In this document: in pieces, positions 27,686 through 36,235 of the stretch
How positions within the stretch are numbered: the stretch's first letter is position 1
Layout: each line of letters begins with the position of its first letter
NCBI GenBank assembly: GCA_029222685.1
Contig: JARHVB010000031.1
Span: 1-64,000 of the forward strand
Length of the DNA: 64,000 nucleotides
Direction: 5' to 3'
From: Terripilifer ovatus
GTDB lineage: Bacteria; Pseudomonadota; Alphaproteobacteria; Rhizobiales; Beijerinckiaceae
The notes under the pieces: model-generated
The model's input: only the letters and a program-made list of their open reading frames with translations
The model's database searches: none
What the model was told of the DNA's origin: nothing
Position numbers and translations under genes: made by a program

Positions 27686-27710
27686 CGGACTGCCCGCTGC
27701 ATAGTGCAGC

Positions 27711-28685
27711 TCATTTCGCCTGCGCGAACTCGGTCTCCAACAGCGGAAAATTGAGTTCATCCAGCGGCGCCAGCAGATTGAGTATGATGCCGCGCAACCA
27801 GGCATGCTCGCGATTGAACGTATCGCGCTTATGCCAGTAGAGCTGCAAGCGCATCATCGGCATCTCCAACGGCAGGCGGTAGAGCTGCAGGCCAAGCCGG
27901 CGCGCGATCGACAGTGCAAAACGTGTCGGCAGGACGCCGAGAAGATCGCTCTGCGCCAAGACGCGGCCGACGCCGTAGAATCCCGCAACGGACACGGTGA
28001 TACGGCGTTCGCGGCCCAGGCGTGAGAGGGCTTGATCCTCAAGCCGTGCGAAATCCTCCTGGACTGAAAAAACCGCGTGCGGAATGCCACAGAACAGCTC
28101 GATCGGTAGGGTTTGACCCCAGGCCAATCCGGCGGCCTGCAGGCGTGAATGACCGTTACGAGCCGCCACCACGAAAGAGGAATGAAAGACGGGCACCTGC
28201 TCGATCCAGTCCGGCACCTGGGCTGGAATCAGCAGCACCACGTCGGCGCTGTCGGCTGCAAGTAGGGTCGCGGCCTGGGCGACATCAGCCGGCAGCGTTT
28301 TCAGGGTCACATTCGGCGCCGTGTTCATGAGAACGTTCGCCAGCTCCGGCATCAGCATTTCGGTGAAATAATCCGAACCCGCCAGCGTAAAGGCGCGTGC
28401 ATTGGTGGCCGGATCGAAGTTGCCGCCGCCGGACAGCGCATGCTCCAGGTTCATCAGCGCTGTTCGGACCGGTTCCTGTAGATTCAGCGCAAGACTGGTG
28501 GGAACCAGCGTGTTGCCTTGGCGGATGAATAGCGGATCGCCCAGCGCATCGCGCAGTCGGGCCAGTCCGGCGCTCACGGCCGGCTGGCTGAGACCGAGCA
28601 TCTCACCCACGCGGGTTGTATTGCGGGCGATCAACATGCCGTTGAGCACGCGCAGCAGATTGAGATCGAAGTTTCGGAAATTCAC
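27711..28685 (-). CDS. LysR family regulator, NodD-like subgroup
   Basis: The 324-residue protein starts MNFRNFDLNLLRVLNGMLIARNTTRVGEMLGLSQPAVSAGLARLRDALGDPLFIRQGNTLVPT, the winged helix of LysR proteins of the NodD/SyrM/LinR type, followed by an effector-binding domain. The gene is divergent from a small cupin gene 114 bp away, the likely target. The AT-rich gap between them holds both promoters. Confidence 0.9.
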   Translation of the reverse strand: MNFRNFDLNLLRVLNGMLIARNTTRVGEMLGLSQPAVSAGLARLRDALGDPLFIRQGNTLVPTSLALNLQEPVRTALMNLEHALSGGGNFDPATNARAFTLAGSDYFTEMLMPELANVLMNTAPNVTLKTLPADVAQAATLLAADSADVVLLIPAQVPDWIEQVPVFHSSFVVAARNGHSRLQAAGLAWGQTLPIELFCGIPHAVFSVQEDFARLEDQALSRLGRERRITVSVAGFYGVGRVLAQSDLLGVLPTRFALSIARRLGLQLYRLPLEMPMMRLQLYWHKRDTFNREHAWLRGIILNLLAPLDELNFPLLETEFAQAK

Positions 28686-28799
28686 GTGGTGAATACCCTA
28701 AATAGAAACAATCGATTTTATTTATGACGGAATCTGGGCCAGAAGTCACATCGCGTCACCGGCCGGCGACCACCCGCAACTCGAGATACGCGAGACATC

Positions 28800-29252
28800 A
28801 TGAACGCTCACGCTCAGATCGCTGCGCCGGCGGAGGTCATCACCTGGCTGGACTCGACCTACAAAATCCTGCTGACGACCGCCGAAACCCGCGGCCGGGC
28901 CGGTATGTTCGAATCGATCGGCGAACCGAACACCGGCCCCCCTCGGCACATCCACCACAGGGAAGACGAGATAATCTATATCTGCGAGGGCGAAGCCCTG
29001 TTCTGGGTGGAGGGGCGGACATTCCTGCGCCAGGCGGGCGCGGTTGTGTTCGTGCCGCGAGGAAAGGAGCATGCCTTTCGTGTGACGGGCGACGGACCGG
29101 CTCGCTTCCTGGCTACGCTCACGCCGGGCGGCTTTGAAGGGTTTTTCCCGGCGGTAGCCCGGAATGCTCTGAAGGTGCCGGAAGACATGCCGGACATTTG
29201 CAGGATCGCCGGAGATTTCAATTGCGAATTCACCGGACCGCCGCTGGCATGA
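28800..29252 (+). CDS. Small cupin-domain protein (quercetin-dioxygenase-like)
   Basis: This 150-residue single cupin has metal-site motif 1 GPPRHIHHREDEIIYICEGE (H, H, E) and motif 2 PRGKEHAFRV (H), as in quercetin 2,3-dioxygenase-like proteins. No signal peptide is present. It may be an oxygenase, isomerase or sensor; family membership does not decide. It is divergent from the NodD-like LysR gene. Confidence 0.85.
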   Translation: MNAHAQIAAPAEVITWLDSTYKILLTTAETRGRAGMFESIGEPNTGPPRHIHHREDEIIYICEGEALFWVEGRTFLRQAGAVVFVPRGKEHAFRVTGDGPARFLATLTPGGFEGFFPAVARNALKVPEDMPDICRIAGDFNCEFTGPPLA

Positions 29253-29275
29253 ACCCACACGCGTGAGGCCATCAT

Positions 29276-30331
29276 TCAGGCGGCTTCGCGCGTCTTCTCG
29301 TTCAGGCTTTTCGCGACAAGCATGATCAAGGTACGCACGCTGTCGCGCAGGTCCCTGACCTCAGCTTCCAGCTGGCCGTTCTGATCCTCGGTCGCATCGC
29401 GTGCGACAGCGGCAGGTGCGGCGGTGACAGGCTCGACGACATGCTGCGGGATCGCGGTCCGCAGTTCGGCGAGTTCGGCTTTCAATTGCGTCAGTTGCAA
29501 CTGCGTCTTCTGATTGTCTTCCGCAGATGCTTGCGACGGCGCTTCCACCGGTGCCTGGTCTTCGGCGGCCGGCTCGATGAGCGCGCCCAGCGCAGCGCTC
29601 AGGCGCTCCATTTCGGACTTCAGCTCGACGACATCCTGTTGCGTCTCGGCGACGGGCGCCAACATCGCGGCAACCTGCGCCGCGGGCACGGAAACGTCCG
29701 GGGTTGCGCCGCCGTTTGCATTCACGGCGGCGGTGAGATCGGCGAGCTGGCTTTTCAGCACCTGGATATCGGTGCTGTGATCGATCTGCGGTTCGCGCCG
29801 GGCGATCGACATCACGAACGTCGTCTGCAGATCCGCCAGGCTCTCGGCCAGTGCATCGAGCCGCTGTTCGAGATGCGCCGTACCGGCGCCGATCAGTTCC
29901 GGCGCGATTGCGGCTTCCGGCAACAGCGGCAGTTCGGCCTGCGGTGCATCGTCATGGCGGCGTTCGCCGGCTGCGGCCGGGAATCCGGCTTTCTTCAACT
30001 CGCTATAACCGCGCTCCAGCCGGGCCAGCCGCTCGACGATCGACTGCAGCACCAGCGGATCCTCGTGCCGCGACTTCAGGAATGCGACGCCGGCGACATT
30101 GTCCTCCTGCCGCCGCATCTTGGCGATCTTGGTTTCCGACCGCGAAGGAATGAAGAGATCGAAATCCTCCGGGCATTCGAAACCGTCCGGCAGCTGGACG
30201 CGCGCGCCCGTGGCGCTGATGTCGATGACCGTGCATTCGATCGGCACACGGCCGTCGAGGAAGCGCATTTCCGCGCGCATATGGCACGTCTGCCGCACGG
30301 CCTGCCGCCGGCCGATCCATTCGTTACGCAT
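29276..30331 (-). CDS. PilZ-domain protein with long coiled-coil region
   Basis: Residues about 1-95 form a PilZ domain: RRQAVR near the start, then CTVIDISATGARVQLPDG give the RxxxR and DxSxxG motifs that bind cyclic di-GMP. The rest (to 351) is acidic and heptad-rich (KSEMERLSAALGALIEP, LTQLKAELAELRTAI, LEAEVRDLRDSVRTLI), predicted coiled coils. The ATG at 30331 has GGAG 8 nt upstream; a GTG at 30340 is also possible. It may transmit a c-di-GMP signal to a polar or surface structure. Partner unknown. Confidence 0.85.
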   Translation of the reverse strand: MRNEWIGRRQAVRQTCHMRAEMRFLDGRVPIECTVIDISATGARVQLPDGFECPEDFDLFIPSRSETKIAKMRRQEDNVAGVAFLKSRHEDPLVLQSIVERLARLERGYSELKKAGFPAAAGERRHDDAPQAELPLLPEAAIAPELIGAGTAHLEQRLDALAESLADLQTTFVMSIARREPQIDHSTDIQVLKSQLADLTAAVNANGGATPDVSVPAAQVAAMLAPVAETQQDVVELKSEMERLSAALGALIEPAAEDQAPVEAPSQASAEDNQKTQLQLTQLKAELAELRTAIPQHVVEPVTAAPAAVARDATEDQNGQLEAEVRDLRDSVRTLIMLVAKSLNEKTREAA

Positions 30332-30423
30332 CAAACCCACTCCGCCGCGAACCGATACACCCCGAGGCCCTGCCCCCGAGCATGGGGCACAGAGGTTTAA
30401 TTAATCTTGCGTCTTGCCCGGCA

Positions 30424-31410
30424 CTACCGCTCGAGCTGAAACGTGTAGCTCGCGTTGACGCCGACGCTGAACTGGTTGCGGCTGCCGGTCGCCTTCACGA
30501 TCGGGCTGTTGGCGGCGCCGTTGGTCAGGCGGTCCCAGCCGCCGTGCGCGGTGAACGACCAGTCCTTCGAATAGCGCCAGGTGAGCGAGCCGTAGGCGCC
30601 GGCCGAATAGAGACCCGCGCCGGGCTGATAGGCGGCGAAGACCGGATTGTTGAGCGAATCCTGCGCCGTGACGCCGAACCGCGAGCGCATCGAGCGCGCA
30701 TCGGCGAAATCGGCGCGCGGGCCGATGGCGAAAGTGAAATCCTGCCAGTTGGTCAGCCAGTCGGCGCCGAAGCTCGCGACGAACCCGTCCTCGCTGCGGA
30801 AGCCGCGGCGCAGTTCCACTTTCGCGCGCAATACATCGGGCAGCAGCCAGACGCTGGCGAAGACGCCGGGCTCGAGCGTCCAGCGCACATTGTGAATGCC
30901 CATCAATTCGCGGTTGCCACCATCGTAACGGCCGCCGCGATAGGCGACGACCGGGCCGATGTTGAATCCGCCGCTCGAAAACGCGGCAAAGCCGACACTG
31001 TCATCCGGTGACGACCATTGCAGCGGTTCGCCAGGACGCCGGAACGACAGGGTCGGAAAGGCGATGAAGGAATAGCGATCGGCGCCGACATAGCGCGGCG
31101 ACACGAACGTCTTGGCGTTGACGGTGATGAGCCAGCCATAAGGCGAAAAAGGCGAGACGACGGTCTGCTGCGGCGCCGGCGCGAAGGATTGCTGCGGCAT
31201 GACTGCAGGCATGGCGCGATAGACCGGGTGACGGCGCGGCGCGGCAGCGTGCCGGACTGCCGGCTTCTTCACCGGCTTGCGCGCATGCGAAGATTTGGCG
31301 TGCCGCGCCTTCGATCTCTCGGCAGCGGCCGCTGCGTGCGGGACGAGTTGAACGGACAAAAAGGCAGACGCAACAAAGGCAACGGAAGCAATTGATTTAA
31401 AATGAGCCAT
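30424..31410 (-). CDS. MipA/OmpV family outer-membrane protein
   Basis: The 328-residue protein has a signal peptide (cleavage near PHAAAAAERS), a basic Lys/His/Ala-rich linker (residues about 30-65), and then a beta-barrel beginning WLITVNAKTFVSPRYVGADRYSFIAFPTLSFRR, typical of MipA/OmpV proteins, ending VGVNASYTFQLER. Family members are outer-membrane scaffolds or channels linked to murein enzymes. A cellulose-synthesis BcsS-like barrel is an alternative label. The family B repeat lies just upstream. Confidence 0.75.
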   Translation of the reverse strand: MAHFKSIASVAFVASAFLSVQLVPHAAAAAERSKARHAKSSHARKPVKKPAVRHAAAPRRHPVYRAMPAVMPQQSFAPAPQQTVVSPFSPYGWLITVNAKTFVSPRYVGADRYSFIAFPTLSFRRPGEPLQWSSPDDSVGFAAFSSGGFNIGPVVAYRGGRYDGGNRELMGIHNVRWTLEPGVFASVWLLPDVLRAKVELRRGFRSEDGFVASFGADWLTNWQDFTFAIGPRADFADARSMRSRFGVTAQDSLNNPVFAAYQPGAGLYSAGAYGSLTWRYSKDWSFTAHGGWDRLTNGAANSPIVKATGSRNQFSVGVNASYTFQLER

Positions 31411-31504
31411 CGTTCCAATCGATTCATAAACGCTACAGCGATTGCTAGAACGTCAAGGTTAATGGCGCTGGAAAAAACAAGGTTAGCGAAAGGTAACCGA
31501 ACGT

Positions 31505-31617
31505 TGTCATTCCCGACGCACCGCAGGTGCGAGCGGGAATCCAGAAGCCAGGGCTCGCAATGAATCGTCACGTTGCTTCTGGATTCCCGCCCTGCGCTTC
31601 GCTTGGCGGGAATGACA
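31505..31617. repeat. Repeat family B copy (TGTCATTCCCG element)
   Basis: The element opens with TGTCATTCCCG and closes with CGGGAATGACA, inverted ends, and has a second internal inversion (GCGGGAATCCAGAAGC / GCTTCTGGATTCCCGC). Three other copies of 105-106 bp lie at 36089, 42854 and 44949. It fills most of the gap between the MipA-type gene and rlmN. Confidence 0.85.
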
Positions 31618-31659
31618 CCAAGACCGAAGCCGAACCACATTGCAGATGGCGCACGCCGC

Positions 31660-32874
31660 CTAGTCTTCCGCTTCCATCATCCTTGCACGCGCCCGCAGCT
31701 TTTCCGTCTCGCTCTTCAACTGGCCGCAGGCGGCGAGGATGTCGCGGCCGCGCGGCGTGCGCACCGGACTGGCATAGCCGGCCTTGAAGACGATGTCGGA
31801 GAAACGCTCGATCGTCTCCCAGTCCGAACACTCATACTTGGTGCCTGGCCAGGGATTGAACGGAATGAGATTGATCTTCGCCGGAATGCCCTTGAGCAGG
31901 CGCACCAGCGCGATCGCATCGGCCGGCGTATCGTTGACGCCCTTCAACATCACGTACTCAAACGTGATGCGGCGCGCATTCGACAGGCCGGGATAGTTGC
32001 GGCAGGCGTCGAGCAGGTCCTTGATCGGATATTTCTTGTTGAGCGGCACCAATGTGTTGCGCAGATCGTCGCGCACCGCATGCAGCGAGATCGCCAGCGC
32101 CGTCCCGGTCGCTTCACCCAGCGCCGCGATCTGCGGCACCACGCCGGAGGTCGAGACGGTGATGCGCCGCTTCGACAGCGACAGGCCTTCGCCATCGGAC
32201 AGGACCGAAATCGCATCGGTGACATTGTCGAAATTATACAGCGGTTCGCCCATGCCCATGAAAACGATGTTCGACACCGCGCGCACGCCCTCGCCCGAGG
32301 GAATAAGCCCGTTGGTCGGCGGCGTCTGGCCGGGGAAATCGCCGAGCATGTCGCGCGCCACCACCACCTGCAGCACGATCTCCTCGGCGCTAAGATTGCG
32401 CACCAGCTTCTGCGTGCCCGTGTGGCAGAACGTGCAGGTGAGCGTGCAGCCGACCTGGCTCGACACGCAAAGCGTGCCGCGATCGCTCTCGGGGATGTAG
32501 ACGCATTCGATCTCGGCGCCCTTATCCTTAACATCCACGGGATGCATGCGGATGAGCCATTTGCGGGTGCCATCGCTCGACACTTGCTCGGCGACGACCT
32601 GCGGCCGCGCCAGCGAATAATGCTCGATCAGCTTTGCCCGCAGCGGCTTGCCGACATTCAGCATCTGCGCGAAGTCGCGGGCGCCGTGGAAATAGATCCA
32701 GTGCCAGATCTGCGCCACGCGCATGCGGATTTCGCGCTCCGGCACCTCGATGGCGCGCAAGGCGTCGGCCAGCCGCGCCCGCGTCATGCCGACGAGGGAG
32801 GGAAGCTGCGGCTCGGCCGGGGCTAGGGGCGCGACCGGCGGCGCGGCAATGGCAATATCCTGAAGCTCAGGCAT
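31660..32874 (-). CDS. rlmN: Dual-specificity 23S rRNA A2503/tRNA A37 C2-methyltransferase RlmN
   Basis: RlmN is a radical-SAM enzyme that methylates C2 of A2503 in 23S rRNA and of A37 in some tRNAs. The 404-residue protein has the 4Fe-4S motif in [13 protein letters not shown] (CxxxCxxC), the [12 protein letters not shown]-binding motif, and the methyl-carrying cysteine of the C-terminal [10 protein letters not shown]. The N-terminal extension [23 protein letters not shown] is longer than in enterobacteria but usual for this group. Confidence 0.96.
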   Translation of the reverse strand: MPELQDIAIAAPPVAPLAPAEPQLPSLVGMTRARLADALRAIEVPEREIRMRVAQIWHWIYFHGARDFAQMLNVGKPLRAKLIEHYSLARPQVVAEQVSSDGTRKWLIRMHPVDVKDKGAEIECVYIPESDRGTLCVSSQVGCTLTCTFCHTGTQKLVRNLSAEEIVLQVVVARDMLGDFPGQTPPTNGLIPSGEGVRAVSNIVFMGMGEPLYNFDNVTDAISVLSDGEGLSLSKRRITVSTSGVVPQIAALGEATGTALAISLHAVRDDLRNTLVPLNKKYPIKDLLDACRNYPGLSNARRITFEYVMLKGVNDTPADAIALVRLLKGIPAKINLIPFNPWPGTKYECSDWETIERFSDIVFKAGYASPVRTPRGRDILAACGQLKSETEKLRARARMMEAED

Positions 32875-32984
32875 TCAATCGTCTCGATGGAAGGGGTGTC
32901 GCGGCCGCAAAAGCTGGCCTGTTGCGGCGACGCATACACTAATTCCCGTCCGGGCGCACTCGCGAAAGCTGGTCGTGATAACGC

Positions 32985-33013
32985 TTGACGTTAGTATCGC
33001 ATAACGTTAGCAT
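32985..33013 (+). promoter_or_regulatory. higBA promoter with 16-bp-spaced operator repeats
   Basis: TTGACG (32985-32990), a 17-bp spacer and TAGCAT (33008-33013) form a sigma-70-like promoter. ACGTTAG occurs at 32988-32994 and again at 33004-33010, 16 bp apart, a good layout for cooperative antitoxin binding. Transcription would begin about at the higB ATG (33019), so the message may be leaderless. Confidence 0.65.
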
Positions 33014-33018
33014 ACATC

Positions 33019-33300
33019 ATGATCGCTTCTTTCAGAAACGACGCTGCTCTGGCAGCCTGGGAAAGGCGATTCCTGAAGGGCTACGCGAACGAAGTCATCA
33101 AGACCGCTCACCGGAAGCTCGTGCAGATTCATTATGCCCGGAAGCTGGAAGACTTACGCGCGCCGCCCGGCAACCGCCTCGAAGCGCGCAAGGGCGACCG
33201 ACGCGGACAACATTCGATCCGGATCAACGACCAATGGCGCATCTGCTTCGTCTGGAAAGACAGCGATGCTCATGATGTCGAAATCGTGGATTATCACTAA
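33019..33300 (+). CDS. higB: Toxin HigB (RelE/ParE superfamily)
   Basis: The 93-residue protein ends QHSIRINDQWRICFVWKDSDAHDVEIVDYH, the classic HigB closing strand set; these toxins are ribosome-dependent mRNA endonucleases. The start MIASFRND aligns with other HigB proteins. The toxin gene precedes its antitoxin, the reversed order typical of hig loci, with a 10-bp gap. The start lies only about 5 nt after the predicted -10 box. Confidence 0.93.
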   Translation: MIASFRNDAALAAWERRFLKGYANEVIKTAHRKLVQIHYARKLEDLRAPPGNRLEARKGDRRGQHSIRINDQWRICFVWKDSDAHDVEIVDYH

Positions 33301-33310
33301 AGGAATTCAC

Positions 33311-33604
33311 ATGGCCGACTTTCCCCATGCTCATCCCGGCGATGTCCTGCGCGAGGATTTCCTTAAGCCGCTGGGACTGAGCCAATATGCGCTCGCCCAG
33401 GCGCTCGGCGTGTCGCAACTGCGCATCAGTGAAATCTGTCGTGGCAAGCGGGCCGTTTCAGCCGACACCGCGCTGCGTCTCGCGCGCTATTTCGGGACGA
33501 CGCCGGAGTTCTGGCTTGGCATGCAGAGCGGTTACGATCTCGCCGTCGCGCGCGATCGAAAAGGTGCGCAGATCGAAGCATCTGTAAGCCCTCGCGCTGC
33601 GTAA
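33311..33604 (+). CDS. higA: Antitoxin HigA (XRE-type helix-turn-helix)
   Basis: This 97-residue protein has HPGDVLREDFLKPLGLSQYALAQALGVSQLRISEICRGKRAVSADTALRLARYFGTTPEFWLGMQ, the HigA/VapI helix-turn-helix family. It neutralises HigB and represses the higBA promoter, probably via the repeats at 32988-33010. The start is supported by AAAGGAATTCAC upstream. Confidence 0.94.
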   Translation: MADFPHAHPGDVLREDFLKPLGLSQYALAQALGVSQLRISEICRGKRAVSADTALRLARYFGTTPEFWLGMQSGYDLAVARDRKGAQIEASVSPRAA

Positions 33605-33624
33605 TACGCAGCGAACGGCGATTA

Positions 33625-34020
33625 TTACGCGGCTTCGATATCCGTCTGGGGGAAATCGGCGCCCTTGAACATCAGCGGCTCGCCAAAATGCCGGGCGCAG
33701 GCATAGGCGAAGCAATCCCCGAAATTGAGACGGGCGGGATGCCGGCCTTTGCCGTAACGGTCGAAAGCCTCAAGCGCGATCCGCCCGGTCTCCGGCGGGA
33801 CCGCGATGGTCTCGATCTCCATCAGAGCGAGATAGCTTTCGACCGCATCCGCCGCCTCGGTGATCGGAAGATCGAGCATTCGCGCGACGGCGATCGCGGC
33901 CTCCCAGACCGCCAGCGCCGACGTCAGGCGTCTGGGATCCTGTTGCAGGCGCGCCAGGAGTTCGCGCGCGTCATCTTCGCTGGTCAGCAGCGCGGTTAGC
34001 GCAGAGGCGTCGATGAACAT
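33625..34020 (-). CDS. vapC: Toxin VapC (PIN-domain ribonuclease)
   Basis: The 131-residue PIN protein has the acidic active-site set: D4 in MFIDASAL, E in VWEAAIA, D in NFGDCFAYA and D in [11 protein letters not shown]. VapC toxins cleave tRNA or rRNA. The ATG at 34020 overlaps the vapB stop (TGATG), so the pair is coupled. A TTG one codon upstream is also in frame. It converges with higA across 20 bp, so two toxin-antitoxin loci lie tail to tail. Confidence 0.93.
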   Translation of the reverse strand: MFIDASALTALLTSEDDARELLARLQQDPRRLTSALAVWEAAIAVARMLDLPITEAADAVESYLALMEIETIAVPPETGRIALEAFDRYGKGRHPARLNFGDCFAYACARHFGEPLMFKGADFPQTDIEAA

Positions 34021-34265
34021 CAATTGTCCTCATACAGGTTGTCGCGGAACGCTTTGTCCGCCGGCCGGCCTTTTGTCGGATTGCCCCTGGCGCGCAGATC
34101 GCGCGCGAACTGGATGCCGAGGTCTACCAGGGAAGGCTTTCCCTGTTCGCGCTCAAGCTCATGGGCGAGGGCGGTGTGAACAGCTTCGGTAAGGCTGATT
34201 TTTTTGAGCGCGGCAACCCTGCGGGCCAGCGCATCCGTCTTGGCGTTCTTGATATGGAAGGCCAT
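34020..34265 (-). CDS. vapB: Antitoxin VapB
   Basis: The 81-residue protein starts [40 protein letters not shown], a ribbon-helix-helix DNA-binding antitoxin of the Rv0623/VapB type, followed by a toxin-binding tail. It is upstream of vapC in the usual order. A strong inverted repeat at 34292-34317 probably serves as its operator. Confidence 0.92.
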   Translation of the reverse strand: MAFHIKNAKTDALARRVAALKKISLTEAVHTALAHELEREQGKPSLVDLGIQFARDLRARGNPTKGRPADKAFRDNLYEDN

Positions 34266-34291
34266 GGGCGCATCTTTCTAGATCAAGCAAT

Positions 34292-34317
34292 GTATCCTTA
34301 TATACCATAAAGGATAC
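34292..34317. promoter_or_regulatory. vapBC operator
   Basis: GTATCCTT (34292-34299) and AAGGATAC (34310-34317) are perfect 8-bp inverted arms around an AT-rich 10-bp centre. It lies 27 bp upstream of the vapB start, where the promoter must be, as expected for autoregulation by the VapBC complex. Confidence 0.75.
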
Positions 34318-34336
34318 ACCACGACCAGAAATCCGT

Positions 34337-34879
34337 TCAGACCACCTCCAGCTTCTTCAGCGCCCCTTCCGGCAGCTCGACAGCAATCGCATCCCCCGCC
34401 TTCACATCGCCGCCGGCGACCACGATCGCCATGACGCCGCTCTTGCGGATGAGATTGCCGGCTTCATCGCGGCCGAGCACGGCCTGGGTCAGGCCTTTCT
34501 GGAAACGGTCGATCTGCAGGCAGGGATTGCGCAGGCCGGTGACCTCGACCACCGCATCCGCGCCGAGCCGCAAGCGCGCGCCCTGCGGCAGCGCCAGCAG
34601 GTCGAGCCCGCGCGTGGTGACGTTCTCGCCCATCTCGCCGGGGCCGACAGTGAAACCCTGCCCGCGCAATTCCTCGAACAGCTCCTCGTGGATGAGATGC
34701 ACCTGGCGCAGGTTGGGCGCCTCCGGCGTCTTGGCCACACGGGAGCGATGCTTCACCGTGACGCCCATATGCGCATCGCCCTCGACGCCGAGCCCGGCGA
34801 GAAGCCGGATCGACAGCGCATTCGCCTTGCTGAACTTGTGACGCGGACTGAGGCTGACGGCTGTGATGCGGGCGGTCAT
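34337..34879 (-). CDS. MOSC domain-containing protein
   Basis: The 180-residue protein is a stand-alone MOSC (molybdenum-cofactor sulfurase C-terminal) domain: VSLSPRHKFSKANALSIRLLAGLGVEGDAHMG, VHLIHEELFEEL, GEMGENVTTRGLDLLALPQGARLRLG and EVTGLRNPCLQIDRF, the last holding the conserved cysteine. These proteins handle Moco or sulfur-carrier chemistry. Its start overlaps the stop of the thioesterase gene by ATGA. Confidence 0.92.
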   Translation of the reverse strand: MTARITAVSLSPRHKFSKANALSIRLLAGLGVEGDAHMGVTVKHRSRVAKTPEAPNLRQVHLIHEELFEELRGQGFTVGPGEMGENVTTRGLDLLALPQGARLRLGADAVVEVTGLRNPCLQIDRFQKGLTQAVLGRDEAGNLIRKSGVMAIVVAGGDVKAGDAIAVELPEGALKKLEVV

Positions 34880-35328
34880 GGGACATCTCCTTGCATCTGC
34901 AGCGCGGCCAGAACCGTTCGCGTGGCCTCGGGAATGCGGGTCGAGGCGCCGCTGGCGCGCGTCACATAGACATGGGTGAAGGCGCCCTGCGCGCTCGCCT
35001 CCGCCGCGCCGTCGCAGAAGATCCCCAGCGCATAGCGCACCGACGCATTGCCCAGATGCTCCACCCTGACGCCGACCTCGATGACGGCGGGAAACGCCAC
35101 CGGCGCGAAATAGGAACAGCGCGTCTCGACGACGAGGCCGATAACCGGGCTCAGCACCGGATCGAGCACGCCGGCCTCGACCAGCAACTGGTTCACCGCC
35201 GTATCGAAGAAGGCGTAATAGACCACGTTGTTGACGTGGCCGTAGATGTCGTTGTCGTGCCAGCGCGTGGTGATGCGCACGAAGCGGGCATAGTCCTGCC
35301 GTTGCGATCTCGCCTCACGCTCCGCCAT
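34876..35328 (-). CDS. Acyl-CoA thioesterase, 4HBT hot-dog family
   Basis: The 150-residue protein has ITTRWHDNDIYGHVNNVVYYAFFDTAVNQLL, the 4-hydroxybenzoyl-CoA thioesterase motif with the catalytic aspartate (WHDND), and later VETRCSYFAPVAFPAVIEVGVRVEHLG. It hydrolyses an acyl-CoA of unknown type. The start at 35328 gives the normal length; the frame stays open to 35424. It is coupled to the MOSC gene and divergent from the META gene. Confidence 0.9.
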   Translation of the reverse strand: MAEREARSQRQDYARFVRITTRWHDNDIYGHVNNVVYYAFFDTAVNQLLVEAGVLDPVLSPVIGLVVETRCSYFAPVAFPAVIEVGVRVEHLGNASVRYALGIFCDGAAEASAQGAFTHVYVTRASGASTRIPEATRTVLAALQMQGDVP

Positions 35329-35415
35329 CGTCCCGTCCTGCCGGTTGGTATAGCCTGGAATCAGCTTATTATAATCCAATCCCGCCGCGTCGTCGGATAA
35401 TCTGGAGGGAGGCCG

Positions 35416-35847
35416 TTGCGCCATCTGTCACGCCGAACGCCGGGGCGTCTTGCCGGAATTCTCGTGCCCACGCTGATGCTTGCGGCGCTCCCCGCCCGGG
35501 CGCAGCAGGCCGCCTCGCCGGCGGGGCGCTGGCTCGCCGAGGACATTCAAGGCGGTGGCGTCATCGACCGGTTGCAATCAACGCTCGAGATCGCCGCCGA
35601 CGGCAGGACCAGCGGCAGCGGCGGCTGCAACCGCATCGGCGGCAAGGCAGTGATCAACGGCAACAACATCGCTTTTGGCGCCATGTTCGGCACCAAGATG
35701 GCCTGTTCACCGGCAATCATGGCTCAGGAGGACAAGTTCCTGAAAGCGCTCGGGCAGACACGCAGCTTCCGCCTCGATCCGCGCGAGCGGAAGCTTTACC
35801 TGATGGATGCGGCGGGCACAGTCGTGGTGCGGCTTGTGGCGATGTGA
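35416..35847 (+). CDS. META (HslJ-like) domain secreted protein
   Basis: The 143-residue protein has a signal peptide (LAGILVPTLMLAALPARAQQ) and one META domain: GRWLAEDIQGGGVIDRLQSTLEIAADGRTSGSGGCNRIGGKAVINGNNIAFGAMFGTKMACSPAIMAQEDKFLKAL, with the conserved GGCN and MACSP cysteines. Relatives include the heat-shock lipoprotein HslJ. The start is a TTG at 35416, supported by the strong GGAGGGAGG just upstream. Confidence 0.82.
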   Translation: MRHLSRRTPGRLAGILVPTLMLAALPARAQQAASPAGRWLAEDIQGGGVIDRLQSTLEIAADGRTSGSGGCNRIGGKAVINGNNIAFGAMFGTKMACSPAIMAQEDKFLKALGQTRSFRLDPRERKLYLMDAAGTVVVRLVAM

Positions 35848-35873
35848 GGGATTGCTTCAAGCGGTAGAACGCG

Positions 35874-36235
35874 CCCAGAAGCCCTCATCCTGAGGAGCCT
35901 GCGCAGCAGGCGTCTCAAAGGACGGAGCGTTTTGCCGAAGCGTCCAAGTTAGCATGACACAGTTGGGAAGTGCGAGCCTGACGCCCGTCCTTCGAGACGC
36001 GCCTTTCAGGCGCTCCTCAGAGTCTCACTGAAAATTCACGCCCATTTTTCGGGGCTTTCTATCTCTCTGTTTTGACTCGACCTTAGTGTGTCATTCCCGC
36101 CAAGCGAAGCGCAGAGCGGGAATCCAGAGGCAACAAGGGAGACCTTGGCCTTCTGGATTCCCGCTCGCCCGCTTCGCGGACGTCGGGAATGACAGCGTGA
36201 ATTTTCAGTCAGACTCTCAGGATGAGGGCTTCTGT
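35874..36235. repeat. Composite repeat cluster: three family A pieces and one family B element
   Basis: This 370-bp stretch between META and rimM is almost entirely repeat. Family A occurs at 35876-35928 (CAGAAGCCCTCATCCTGAGG...GTCTCAAAGGACG), inverted at 35984-36025 (CCGTCCTTCGAGACGCGCC...) and partly at 36205-36235 (CTCAGGATGAGGGCTTCTG). A family B element, TGTCATTCCCG...CGGGAATGACA, occupies 36089-36194. The last piece runs into the 3' end of rimM. Confidence 0.82.
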
